Assembly (NCBI RefSeq): GCF_017052465.1
Contig: NZ_JAFHKT010000139.1
Location: 1-64,000 of the forward strand
DNA: 64,000 nucleotides
Source of the DNA: Arthrobacter pascens
GTDB lineage: Bacteria; Actinomycetota; Actinomycetes; Actinomycetales; Micrococcaceae
Direction of reading: 5' to 3'
In this document: piece by piece, positions 18,106 to 25,306 of the stretch
Numbering within the stretch: position 1 is the stretch's first letter
Layout: the number at the start of each line of letters is the position of its first letter
Program-made: the position numbers and the translations under genes
The notes under the pieces: generated by a model
What the model was told of the DNA's origin: nothing
Seen by the model: only the letters and a program-made list of their open reading frames with translations
Database searches by the model: none

Positions 18106-18681
18106 CTACCGGCTGGCGGCAGGGACCAACACCCACAGCACCTCGACGGACTGGTCCGTCGGGTTCACCCAGGTGTGCGGCTCACGCCCTGGAAACGTGA
18201 CGGTGTCGCCGTCGGAAAGTTCATATTCCTCGTTGGTGAGGATGAGCTTGATGGTGCCCTTAATAACGTGCAGCACGTCCACGTCGCAGTCCACGGCGTA
18301 GAGCTCGGACTCACCGCGGCCCCGCGGCTCGATGACCGCCTGGATGATCTGGACCCGCCGCTCCGAGCGGGCGGTCAGCAGCCGCTCAACGATCCCCTCG
18401 CCACCAAGCGAAATGCGGGGACCGGCGTCGCGCTTTGTCAGGTGGGTTTCCGGGGCGGCGAAAAGGTCGCCGATGGAGATGGACAGCACTTGGCACAGGG
18501 TGACCAGCGAGGCAACGGACGGCGAGGTCAGGTCGCGCTCTACGCGGCTGAGGAAGCCCTTGGTCAGCCCGGTGGCGTCCGCCACCTGCTCAATCGTGAG
18601 TCGCTGCGACTGGCGGGCGGCACGGATTCTTGAACCGATGGCAACCGGAACATTGCTCGGCTCAACTGGAAGTGCCTTCAT
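18106..18681 (-). CDS. XRE-family regulator with C-terminal cupin (PuuR-like)
   Basis: 191 residues. The N-terminal helix-turn-helix (IGSRIRAARQSQRLTIEQVADATGLTKGFLSRVERD) is followed by a cupin sensor domain (LHVIKGTIKLILTNEEYELSDGDTVTFPGREPHTW). This layout is shared with PuuR, the putrescine-responsive repressor. GAAAGG lies nine bases before the ATG. It sits between the ureohydrolase operon and the divergent symporter. GCAACA repeats at the symporter promoter are its probable operator. The cupin likely binds a small guanidino or amino compound; this is inference. Confidence 0.9.
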   Translation of the reverse strand: MKALPVEPSNVPVAIGSRIRAARQSQRLTIEQVADATGLTKGFLSRVERDLTSPSVASLVTLCQVLSISIGDLFAAPETHLTKRDAGPRISLGGEGIVERLLTARSERRVQIIQAVIEPRGRGESELYAVDCDVDVLHVIKGTIKLILTNEEYELSDGDTVTFPGREPHTWVNPTDQSVEVLWVLVPAASR

Positions 18682-18785
18682 TTACGAACCTTTCACGGCC
18701 GGCCGCTCGGCCCCATCTTTGGAGCCATACTAGCGGCCCGCCACTCATCTGGCGCCGCCGGAACCGCGTCACAGAGGATTGCGTC

Positions 18786-18815
18786 TTGACTGTTACTCGA
18801 ATCACAGCCTACGCT
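18786..18815 (+). promoter_or_regulatory. Promoter of the symporter gene
   Basis: TTGACT (18786-18791) and TACGCT (18810-18815) are separated by 18 bases, a good vegetative promoter. The predicted start near 18822 falls on the GCAACA operator and leaves a leader of about 135 bases before the ATG. Confidence 0.6.
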
Positions 18816-18820
18816 TGAAA

Positions 18821-18847
18821 GCAACAACTGTTGCCTACGAAGCAACA
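18821..18847. promoter_or_regulatory. Probable XRE-cupin operator
   Basis: GCAACA (18821-18826) and TGTTGC (18829-18834) form a perfect inverted repeat around AC. A third GCAACA lies at 18842-18847. The element overlaps the predicted transcription start of the symporter, which suits repression by the adjacent XRE-cupin protein. Confidence 0.6.
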
Positions 18848-18956
18848 GGAGCGACCCCCTTAGTTTCCCCCTCAGAGCAGCGCAGTCCGTGCATCCCCAA
18901 CTGCTACTCCCCCCGGACTGCCGCAAAGCTGCCAGAGCTCCAAGGAGCCCCAAATC
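18848..18956 (+). other. 5' leader of the symporter mRNA with hairpins
   Basis: Within the roughly 135-base leader, GCAGTCCG (18882-18889) pairs with CGGACTGC (18914-18921). A small GCTC/GAGC stem (18937-18948) would enclose the GGAG ribosome site. This could allow post-transcriptional control. I do not recognise a known riboswitch. Confidence 0.35.
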
Positions 18957-20480
18957 ATGGATCCAAATTTCGTCAATATCGCCATCGTGGTGGTTTACCT
19001 GGCCGCAATGCTGGCCTTCGGCTGGTGGGGCAAGTCCCGCACCCGGAACAACAGCGACTTCCTCGTGGCCGGCCGCCGCCTCGGGCCCTTCCTCTACACC
19101 GGAACCATGGCCGCCGTCGTCCTTGGCGGTGCCTCAACCGTGGGCGGCGTCGGCCTCGGCTACAAGTTCGGCATCTCAGGCATGTGGCTGGTGGTCGCCA
19201 TCGGCGCCGGCGTGCTGCTGCTGAGCCTGCTCTTTGCCGGCACCATCCAGAAGCTCAAGATCTACACTGTGTCCCAGATGCTGACGCTGCGCTACGGAAG
19301 CCACGCCACCAAGACGTCCGGCATTGTCATGCTGGCCTACACGCTGATGCTCTGCGCCACCTCCACCGGAGCCTACGCCACCATCTTCGTGGTGCTGTTT
19401 GGCTGGGACCGGGCCCTGGCCATCGCCGTCGGCGGCGGCATTGTGCTGGTCTACTCAACGATCGGCGGGATGTGGTCCATCACCCTGGCCGACCAGGTCC
19501 AGTTCGTCATCAAGACCGTCGGCATCTTTTTCCTGATGCTGCCGTTCACGCTCAACGCCGCCGGCGGCCTCGACGGGATCCGCAGCCGTGTTGACGCCAG
19601 CTTCTTCCAGATCGACGGCATCGGCCTGCAGACGATCATCACCTACTTCGTCGTCTACACCCTGGGCCTGCTCATCGGCCAGGACATCTGGCAGCGTGTG
19701 TTTACGGCGAAGACGCCGAAGGTTGCCCGCTGGGGCGGCGCCACGGCCGGCATCTACTGCATCCTCTACGGTGCGGCCGGCGCCCTGATCGGCCTCGGCG
19801 CCCGCGTTGCCCTGCCCGACATCGACGTCGCGGCCGCAGGCAAAGACGTGGTCTACGCGGAGGTTGCGCAGAACCTGCTGCCCATCGGCATCGGCGGCCT
19901 GGTGCTCGCCGCCGCCGTCGCAGCCATGATGTCCACGGCATCCGGCGCGCTGATCGCCGCCGCCACCGTAGCCCGCGCCGACGTCCTCCCGTTCGTGGCC
20001 AGCTGGTTCGGCAAGACGATCAACACGGATGACTCGGACAACCCCGAGCACGACGTCAAGGCAAACCGCATGTGGGTCCTGGGACTCGGCATCGTCGCGA
20101 TTGTCATCGCCATCATTACCAAGGACGTGGTGGCCGCCCTGACCATCGCGTACGACATCCTGGTGGGCGGGCTCCTTGTCGCAATCCTCGGCGGGCTGGT
20201 CTGGAAGCGCGGCACGGGCGTGGCCGCCGCGGCGTCCATGGCAGTGGGTTCCGTCGTCACGCTGGGCACCATGATTTACCTGGAGATCAACGCCGCGGCG
20301 CCGCTGGATGGCATTTACGCCAACGAGCCGATCTACTATGGCCTCCTGGCTTCGGCCGTGGTCTACGTGGCGGTGTCACTGTCGACCAGGCCCACCGATC
20401 CGGCCGTCATGAGGAACTGGTACCGGCGCGTGGCCGGCCAGGTGTCCGAGGAACCAGCGGTTCACGTCCCGGCCGGCTAG
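18957..20480 (+). CDS. Sodium:solute symporter (SSS family)
   Basis: 507 residues with about 13 membrane helices. The opening (VVVYLAAMLAFGWWGKSRTRNNSDFLVAGRRLGPFLYTGTMAA) is characteristic of the SSS family. Related carriers take up amino acids, urea, polyamines or organic acids with sodium. GGAG lies nine bases before the ATG. Its divergent position next to the XRE-cupin regulator and the ureohydrolase operon suggests import of a guanidino compound or polyamine; the substrate is inference. It ends in a strong bidirectional terminator. Confidence 0.9.
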   Translation: MDPNFVNIAIVVVYLAAMLAFGWWGKSRTRNNSDFLVAGRRLGPFLYTGTMAAVVLGGASTVGGVGLGYKFGISGMWLVVAIGAGVLLLSLLFAGTIQKLKIYTVSQMLTLRYGSHATKTSGIVMLAYTLMLCATSTGAYATIFVVLFGWDRALAIAVGGGIVLVYSTIGGMWSITLADQVQFVIKTVGIFFLMLPFTLNAAGGLDGIRSRVDASFFQIDGIGLQTIITYFVVYTLGLLIGQDIWQRVFTAKTPKVARWGGATAGIYCILYGAAGALIGLGARVALPDIDVAAAGKDVVYAEVAQNLLPIGIGGLVLAAAVAAMMSTASGALIAAATVARADVLPFVASWFGKTINTDDSDNPEHDVKANRMWVLGLGIVAIVIAIITKDVVAALTIAYDILVGGLLVAILGGLVWKRGTGVAAAASMAVGSVVTLGTMIYLEINAAAPLDGIYANEPIYYGLLASAVVYVAVSLSTRPTDPAVMRNWYRRVAGQVSEEPAVHVPAG

Positions 20481-20533
20481 CCTGCGGCTGCCGGCCCCGG
20501 CTGAGCCTGCCGGCTTTAGCAACCGAAAACGCC

Positions 20534-20575
20534 CGACGGCGGTGCCTTCCCCCAATAGGGAACGCACCGCCGTCG
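20534..20575. terminator. Bidirectional intrinsic terminator
   Basis: Perfect 12-base arms CGACGGCGGTGC (20534-20545) and GCACCGCCGTCG (20564-20575) are flanked by an AAAA run on the left and TTTT on the right. It separates the convergent symporter and the 76-residue gene. Confidence 0.88.
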
Positions 20576-20606
20576 ACGTTTTAAGGTCGAGGTCAAAACA
20601 GACCGG

Positions 20607-20837
20607 TTAAGACTCGTATTCTTCGTCCGCACGGAACTCGTCGGCGTCCAGCGAGACGACGCGCTCGTCGTCGTCGACCGCTTCCGGCGCGGCGGGAACC
20701 ACCCGTTCCTCGGAATCGAGGAACTCGTCCTCGGTATCCCAGTCTTCCTCCACGGGGGCATCGTCGGCGAAGTCGTAGGCGGGATCCGATTCGATGGTGC
20801 GGCGGGCAGGCTCCGGGTTTGTTCCGGTGGTGTTCAT
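20607..20837 (-). CDS. Small acidic hypothetical protein (76 aa)
   Basis: A strongly acidic 76-residue protein with about one third Asp/Glu, no hydrophobic core and no signal. It is probably disordered. The start is well supported: GGAGG lies eight bases before the ATG. I do not recognise the family and assign no function. It is divergent from the rubrerythrin-VIT1 gene and ends at a shared terminator. Confidence 0.7.
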   Translation of the reverse strand: MNTTGTNPEPARRTIESDPAYDFADDAPVEEDWDTEDEFLDSEERVVPAAPEAVDDDERVVSLDADEFRADEEYES

Positions 20838-20969
20838 AATGCAGACCTCCGTGTGATTGGACTTCCATGCCCTCCGTCAACGAGGCACGTTTTCATCAGA
20901 TCACCACCCATGCAGGGGGTCAAGGGCCGCGCCGGAGGCAGGGCGGACAACCCTTCCGGACCGGCAAAA

Positions 20970-21024
20970 TTAAGGGTTCCCTAAAACTTGAGCTGAGGAA
21001 TACCGGCCGAAAATCCGCGGATTT
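20970..21024. promoter_or_regulatory. Palindromes upstream of the metal exporter
   Basis: TTAAGGGTTCCCTAA (20970-20984) is a near-palindrome. AAATCCGCGGATTT (21011-21024) is a perfect 14-base palindrome. Both lie upstream of the rubrerythrin-VIT1 gene and could bind a metal-responsive regulator. Neither matches a DtxR/IdeR box closely. Confidence 0.3.
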
Positions 21025-21084
21025 GCGGGGTAAGCTGGGCATGCAATGGGGCCGAACCATGCCCCATCCAGCCCAGGAGTCCCC

Positions 21085-22212
21085 GTGTCTCAGCCCGCAA
21101 AATCTGACCATCACAGTACAGCCGCCGCCGCCACCCCGGACGCGGCGGACATCAAGCGCTGGCGACAGTACCTGGCGGACGAACGCGCCGAGGCTGCCGT
21201 CTACCGGGACCTCGCCCAGAACCGCAACGGCGAAGAACGCGCCATCCTCCTCGCCCTGGCCGAGGCCGAGGGCCGCCATGAGGCGCACTGGCTCAAGCTG
21301 CTCGGAGAGCACGCGGGCAAGCCCCGCCGGGCCTCCGCCCGCAGCCGGATGCTGGGTTTCCTGGCCCGGCACTTCGGGTCCGTTTTCGTGCTCGCCCTGG
21401 CGCAGCGCGCCGAGGGGCGCTCCCCCTACACCAGGGAGCCCTCGGCCACCCGCGCGATGGCTGCGGACGAACAAATCCATGAGGAAGTGGTGCGCGGACT
21501 TGCCACACGCGGGCGCAACCGGCTGGCCGGGACCTTCCGTGCTGCGGTTTTCGGCGCAAACGACGGGCTGGTCAGCAATCTGGCGCTCGTGATGGGCATG
21601 GCCGCAACCGGCGTGGCCAGCTCGGTAGTCCTGCTCAGCGGCATCGCCGGCCTGTTGGCGGGTGCCTTTTCCATGGGCGCCGGCGAATTTGTCTCCGTCC
21701 GCTCCCAACGTGAACTCCTTGCCGCCACCCGTCCCACCCAGGTGACGCTGGCCGCCGCGCCCCAACTCGACATCGAGCACAACGAACTTTTGCTGGTGTA
21801 CCTGGCCCGCGGCATGTCCCGCGAGGCGGCAGAACACCGCGTGGCGGAGCGGATGGGGCTCTTCAGCTGCGACTGCGACCCGAGCCTCTCGCTGCGGCCC
21901 GAGCTCCCGCAGTCCCAGGATGAGCACGAGGCAGTGGGCACGGCCTGGGGCGCGGCGCTGTCCAGCTTCTGCTTCTTTGCCTCCGGCGCGATCGTCCCCA
22001 TTGTTCCTTTCCTTTTCGGCATGACTGGCATCGGCGCGCTCGTGACGGCCACGGTGCTGGTTGGCGTGGCACTGCTGGCGACCGGCGGCGTCGTCGGCCT
22101 GCTTTCCGGAACGTCTCCGCTGACCCGGGGCTTGCGCCAGCTGGCCATCGGTTTGGGCGCCGCCGGCGTCACCTACCTGTTGGGAATGGTCTTCGGCGCG
22201 GTGATCGCCTAG
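21085..22212 (+). CDS. Rubrerythrin-VIT1 fusion, MbfA-like iron/manganese exporter
   Basis: 375 residues from a GTG start placed five bases after AGGAG; the frame is open to 21046. Residues about 20-130 form a ferritin-like rubrerythrin domain with ExxH-type residues (DERAEAAVYRDLA, EAEGRHEAHWLKLL, DEQIHEEVVRGL). The rest is a VIT1/CCC1 membrane transporter (AAVFGANDGLVSNLALVMGMA, AGAFSMGAGEFVSVRSQREL) with about five helices. The MbfA family exports iron or manganese with the ferritin-like part as sensor. The stop overlaps the next start by one base, so the matrixin-like gene is translationally coupled. Confidence 0.88.
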   Translation: MSQPAKSDHHSTAAAATPDAADIKRWRQYLADERAEAAVYRDLAQNRNGEERAILLALAEAEGRHEAHWLKLLGEHAGKPRRASARSRMLGFLARHFGSVFVLALAQRAEGRSPYTREPSATRAMAADEQIHEEVVRGLATRGRNRLAGTFRAAVFGANDGLVSNLALVMGMAATGVASSVVLLSGIAGLLAGAFSMGAGEFVSVRSQRELLAATRPTQVTLAAAPQLDIEHNELLLVYLARGMSREAAEHRVAERMGLFSCDCDPSLSLRPELPQSQDEHEAVGTAWGAALSSFCFFASGAIVPIVPFLFGMTGIGALVTATVLVGVALLATGGVVGLLSGTSPLTRGLRQLAIGLGAAGVTYLLGMVFGAVIA

Positions 22213-23183
22213 TGCCGGAGAGCGGGCGCCGGAAGCACGCCCGCCATGCGGGATCGGGTCAGCCCGGCCGCCGCTTCATCCGGAACCTTGTCCTGATAAC
22301 CACACTCGCGTGTGGCGCCTTCCTGGCCGCGGGCCTCGCCTACGGCGATCCGCTCCTGGCGGGCCTGCTCGAGTTCCGGCTCGGGTCCGGAGATGAAAAC
22401 CCCGCCCCATCCGGTCCCGCTGAGGGCACGGACTCCGGAGAGACCGGCAGGGCGCTCGAAGCCGGCCAGGCCGGGGAGCCCGGCGGAGAACCAGGAACTG
22501 CAGACCGCGCGGCGGACGCCCCGCCGCCTGGTTTCGAGGAAGCGGACGCGCCACTCGGCACGCCTGAGGCTCCGCCCGGACCGAGCGGTTCCTACGCGTT
22601 TTTGGCCACGAACGACGACGGCACTCCGGTGGGATTTTCACCGTGCCGGCCGCTGCACTACGTGGTGAACGACGATCTTGCCCCGCAGGGCGCTGCCGTA
22701 CTGGTCCACGGGGCAATCAAGACAATCTCGCGCGCCACCGGCATCCGCTTCGTCAATGACGGTGCCACCGACGAACTGCCGTCCGCGCAGCGCGACCCTT
22801 ACCAGCCCGAGGCCTATGGGGAACGATGGGCACCGCTGCTGATCAGCTGGACGACGCCGGAGGCCGCGCCCAAGCTCAAGGGCCAGATCATCGGCACCGG
22901 GGGCAGCACGCATTACAGCTATGGCGACGGTCCCAAGAGCTTCGTCACCGGGAGCCTTGAGCTGGACGCCCCGCAGATCGGCGTGGAACTGAACGGCCCT
23001 GACGGGGCCGGGTATGCCACCGCCGTTATCCTCCATGAACTCGCCCATGTCATGGGACTTGAGCACGTGGACGACCCCCTCCAGCTGATGTACCCGGAAA
23101 TCGGCACGCCCGACGGTCTGGCGGCCGGGGACCTCAATGGCCTGCAGGCCCTGGGCACGGCGCCGTGCCGGAAGGACCTCTAG
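22212..23183 (+). CDS. Secreted or membrane-anchored matrixin-like zinc metalloprotease
   Basis: 323 residues: a basic N-terminus and one hydrophobic segment (about 26-45) that may be an uncleaved anchor or signal, a Pro/Gly/Glu-rich linker to about 125, then a protease domain. The zinc site HELAHVMGLEH (about residue 275) has the three His and the catalytic Glu of the metzincin consensus, and LQLMYPE provides the Met-turn. The GTG start overlaps the upstream stop by one base. It ends convergently with the LOG gene sharing CTAG. The target protein is unknown; coupling to a metal exporter is unusual. Confidence 0.8.
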   Translation: MPESGRRKHARHAGSGQPGRRFIRNLVLITTLACGAFLAAGLAYGDPLLAGLLEFRLGSGDENPAPSGPAEGTDSGETGRALEAGQAGEPGGEPGTADRAADAPPPGFEEADAPLGTPEAPPGPSGSYAFLATNDDGTPVGFSPCRPLHYVVNDDLAPQGAAVLVHGAIKTISRATGIRFVNDGATDELPSAQRDPYQPEAYGERWAPLLISWTTPEAAPKLKGQIIGTGGSTHYSYGDGPKSFVTGSLELDAPQIGVELNGPDGAGYATAVILHELAHVMGLEHVDDPLQLMYPEIGTPDGLAAGDLNGLQALGTAPCRKDL

Positions 23184-24313
23184 GCGTCGAGGACCGCAAG
23201 CGCTTCGTCCACGCTGTCCACCAGGAAGATCCGCTCCTCCATCGCCCGGCCCGCGGCGAGGCTCTGCAGCATGGGCCACGTCGGATACCGGCGCTCCCAG
23301 TGATCCCGGCCCACCAGCACCATGGGCGTCAAAGTTTCGGGCGCACCGTAGTAGTTCTCGCACGCGTCCTGGAAGATCTCCTGCACGGTCCCCGCCGCGC
23401 CGGGCAGGAACACGATCCCGCCATTGCACAGCCCCAGCAGGATCGCCTCGCGGACCGCGTTGGCAAAGTACTTGGCGATGCGGGTCGCGAAGTAGTTGGG
23501 CGGTTCGTGGCCGTAAAACCAGGTGGGGATGCCCACCGAAGCCGTTCCGCCCGGATAACGCTCGACGACGGCCGCCGCCGCGCGTGCCCACGCGGACACC
23601 GATGGCCGAAAGCCCGGGACGGCTGCCAGCTCGACAAGCACGGCCCGGAACTCCTCCTCGGGCGCTTCGCTAAGGTAGGCGCCCAGGTTGGCCGCCTCCA
23701 TGGCGCCCGGCCCTCCCCCCGTGGCGACCATCCGCCCGCTGCGGGCCAGCAGCCTGCCCAACGAAGCTGCGTCGGCGAATCCCGGGCTTCCCCGCTGCGC
23801 CGCGTGGCCGCCCATGACTCCGACGATGGTGCGTCCCCCGTCCCGGGCTGAGCGGGACAGCTCGTCGAGGGCATCTCCGATGGCGTGGTCGTGCAAGGCA
23901 GCAGCGAGCGTGGCATCGAGGCGGTGACGCTGGCCGGGCCGGATGCTCCACTGGTACACCAGGGCATCGGGCGTCTCCTCATACGGGGTGTCCCGGATCC
24001 CGGCGTAGAGCTCCTGCGGCGTGTAGAGCTCCGCCCGGTAGGCATCAAATGGCACTCCGGCCAGCTTCGGAAAAATCAGGGCGCCGCGGCGGCGGAGCGC
24101 GTCCTCCACCCCGGGATCGAACGTGCAGCCCAGGAAGACGGCGCCTTCGGCGTCCATGGCAGCGAGCGCAGGAGCCCTGCCGCGGAGGTCGAGGGACTGG
24201 GCGTGCCAGCCATGCATTGTCTTCGCCCCCGCGCTGACCAGCCGGTCGAATCCGGACAGACTCTCAACCTCAAGGGTCCGCGGGCTCGGGTTCAGGCTGC
24301 CGGAGGGGTTCAT
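23180..24313 (-). CDS. LOG-family nucleotide-binding protein
   Basis: A 377-residue protein, longer than the usual 180-250 residues of LOG phosphoribohydrolases. A C-terminal Rossmann-like LOG domain carries GGGPGAMEAANLGAY. The second hallmark reads PGAAGTVQEIFQ, where the family has PGGxGTxxE: the middle Gly is Ala, but Glu is kept. The family cleaves nucleoside 5'-monophosphates to base plus ribose phosphate. The N-terminal 130 residues are of unknown function. No ribosome site is seen; TAGGCT lies six bases before the ATG, so the mRNA is probably leaderless. Confidence 0.82.
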   Translation of the reverse strand: MNPSGSLNPSPRTLEVESLSGFDRLVSAGAKTMHGWHAQSLDLRGRAPALAAMDAEGAVFLGCTFDPGVEDALRRRGALIFPKLAGVPFDAYRAELYTPQELYAGIRDTPYEETPDALVYQWSIRPGQRHRLDATLAAALHDHAIGDALDELSRSARDGGRTIVGVMGGHAAQRGSPGFADAASLGRLLARSGRMVATGGGPGAMEAANLGAYLSEAPEEEFRAVLVELAAVPGFRPSVSAWARAAAAVVERYPGGTASVGIPTWFYGHEPPNYFATRIAKYFANAVREAILLGLCNGGIVFLPGAAGTVQEIFQDACENYYGAPETLTPMVLVGRDHWERRYPTWPMLQSLAAGRAMEERIFLVDSVDEALAVLDA

Positions 24314-24319
24314 GATGCC

Positions 24320-24325
24320 AGCCTA
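24320..24325 (-). promoter_or_regulatory. -10 box of the leaderless LOG-family gene
   Basis: TAGGCT on the minus strand ends six bases before the ATG at 24313. Confidence 0.5.
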
Positions 24326-24407
24326 GCGAGCCGCACCGGCCAAGGGTGGTTCCAGGGCCCGGCGTCCCCGCGATGCCCCCGGGATGGACTGCGCGCTGAA
24401 TGCGGAA

Positions 24408-24434
24408 GTGCCCCGCAGCTGGGCTGCGGGGCAC
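24408..24434 (-). terminator. Hairpin terminator after the SDR gene
   Basis: Perfect 12-base arms GTGCCCCGCAGC (24408-24419) and GCTGCGGGGCAC (24423-24434) flank a TGG loop. It lies downstream of the leftward SDR operon. The T-run is weak. Confidence 0.7.
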
Positions 24435-24497
24435 TGCGGCCGTGCTTCTTCGTTGTCCCTGATCAGACCTGACCAGGGTCAGGGGACCTGCTCCGGG

Positions 24498-25274
24498 TCA
24501 GGAGACCTGGAGGCCACCGTTGATGTCATAGGTGGCGGCGGTGATGTAGCCGGAGTCCGCACCCAGCAGGAAGGAGATGAGTGCAGCCACTTCCTCCCGG
24601 GTACCGACGCGGCCCATCATGATGCCTTCGGACATCTGGGCCTTGCGCTCCTCGGAGAGCGTGCCCCCCATGATGTCGGTGTCGATCGGGCCGGGAGCAA
24701 TGGCGTTGACCGTCACGCCGAACTCGCCCACTTCGCGGGCCAGGGCCCGGGTGAAGCCGATGATGCCGGCCTTGGAGGCGCTGTAGGCGACCTTGGAGTA
24801 GGTGCCGCCGCCACGCTGGGCCGAGATCGAGGAGATGCTCACGATGCGGCCAAGCTTGCGCTCGATCATGCCCTTCAGGACGCGCTGGGAAACAATGAAG
24901 GTGCCGCGCATGTTGATCGCGAAGACCTTGTCCCACTCCTCCACGGTGGTTTCCATGAAGGTGGTCGGCGAGCTGATGCCTGCAAGGTTGGCCAGAGCCA
25001 CGATCGGCGGAAGCGTCTCTTCGATCTCGGTGATCGCGCGGTCCACGGACGCGGAGTCCGAGACGTCCGCACCCACGCCGATTGCCTTCACCGCGCGGTT
25101 GGAGCCGATCTCGGCCGCTGCAGCCCTCGCATCCTCGGCGTTGATGTCCAGAATCGCGATGGACCAGCCTTCGCTGGCCATGCGGTCAGCCGCTGCACGG
25201 CCGATGCCGCGGGCGGAGGCCGCACCGGTCAGGACGACCGTGCGTTCTGCGGGGAAGGAAGTGGTTGAGCTCAT
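24498..25274 (-). CDS. Short-chain dehydrogenase/reductase (FabG-like)
   Basis: 258 residues with a classical SDR layout: a nucleotide-binding glycine motif TGAASARGIGRA, an NLAG-type motif (LANLAGIS), catalytic Ser in SISSISAQ, and the Tyr-Lys pair in YSASKAG. It ends with the usual DINGGLQ. It is an NAD(P)-dependent alcohol/ketone oxidoreductase. It is in an operon behind an MFS carrier, with a GntR regulator upstream, so it probably oxidises an imported sugar acid or alcohol. The substrate cannot be read from sequence. AAGGAA precedes the ATG. Confidence 0.9.
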   Translation of the reverse strand: MSSTTSFPAERTVVLTGAASARGIGRAAADRMASEGWSIAILDINAEDARAAAAEIGSNRAVKAIGVGADVSDSASVDRAITEIEETLPPIVALANLAGISSPTTFMETTVEEWDKVFAINMRGTFIVSQRVLKGMIERKLGRIVSISSISAQRGGGTYSKVAYSASKAGIIGFTRALAREVGEFGVTVNAIAPGPIDTDIMGGTLSEERKAQMSEGIMMGRVGTREEVAALISFLLGADSGYITAATYDINGGLQVS

Positions 25275-25306
25275 TGCAGGTATTCCTTAGGGGTTTCTCG
25301 TGGGTG

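Noticed and set aside
18848..18956. A guanidine riboswitch before the symporter
   Set aside because: The leader has stems, but I could not find the conserved sequence blocks of the known guanidine riboswitch classes.
20970..20984. A DtxR/IdeR iron box before the metal exporter
   Set aside because: TTAAGGGTTCCCTAA shares only its ends with the consensus TTAGGTTAGGCTAACCTAA. It is listed only as a palindrome of unknown role.
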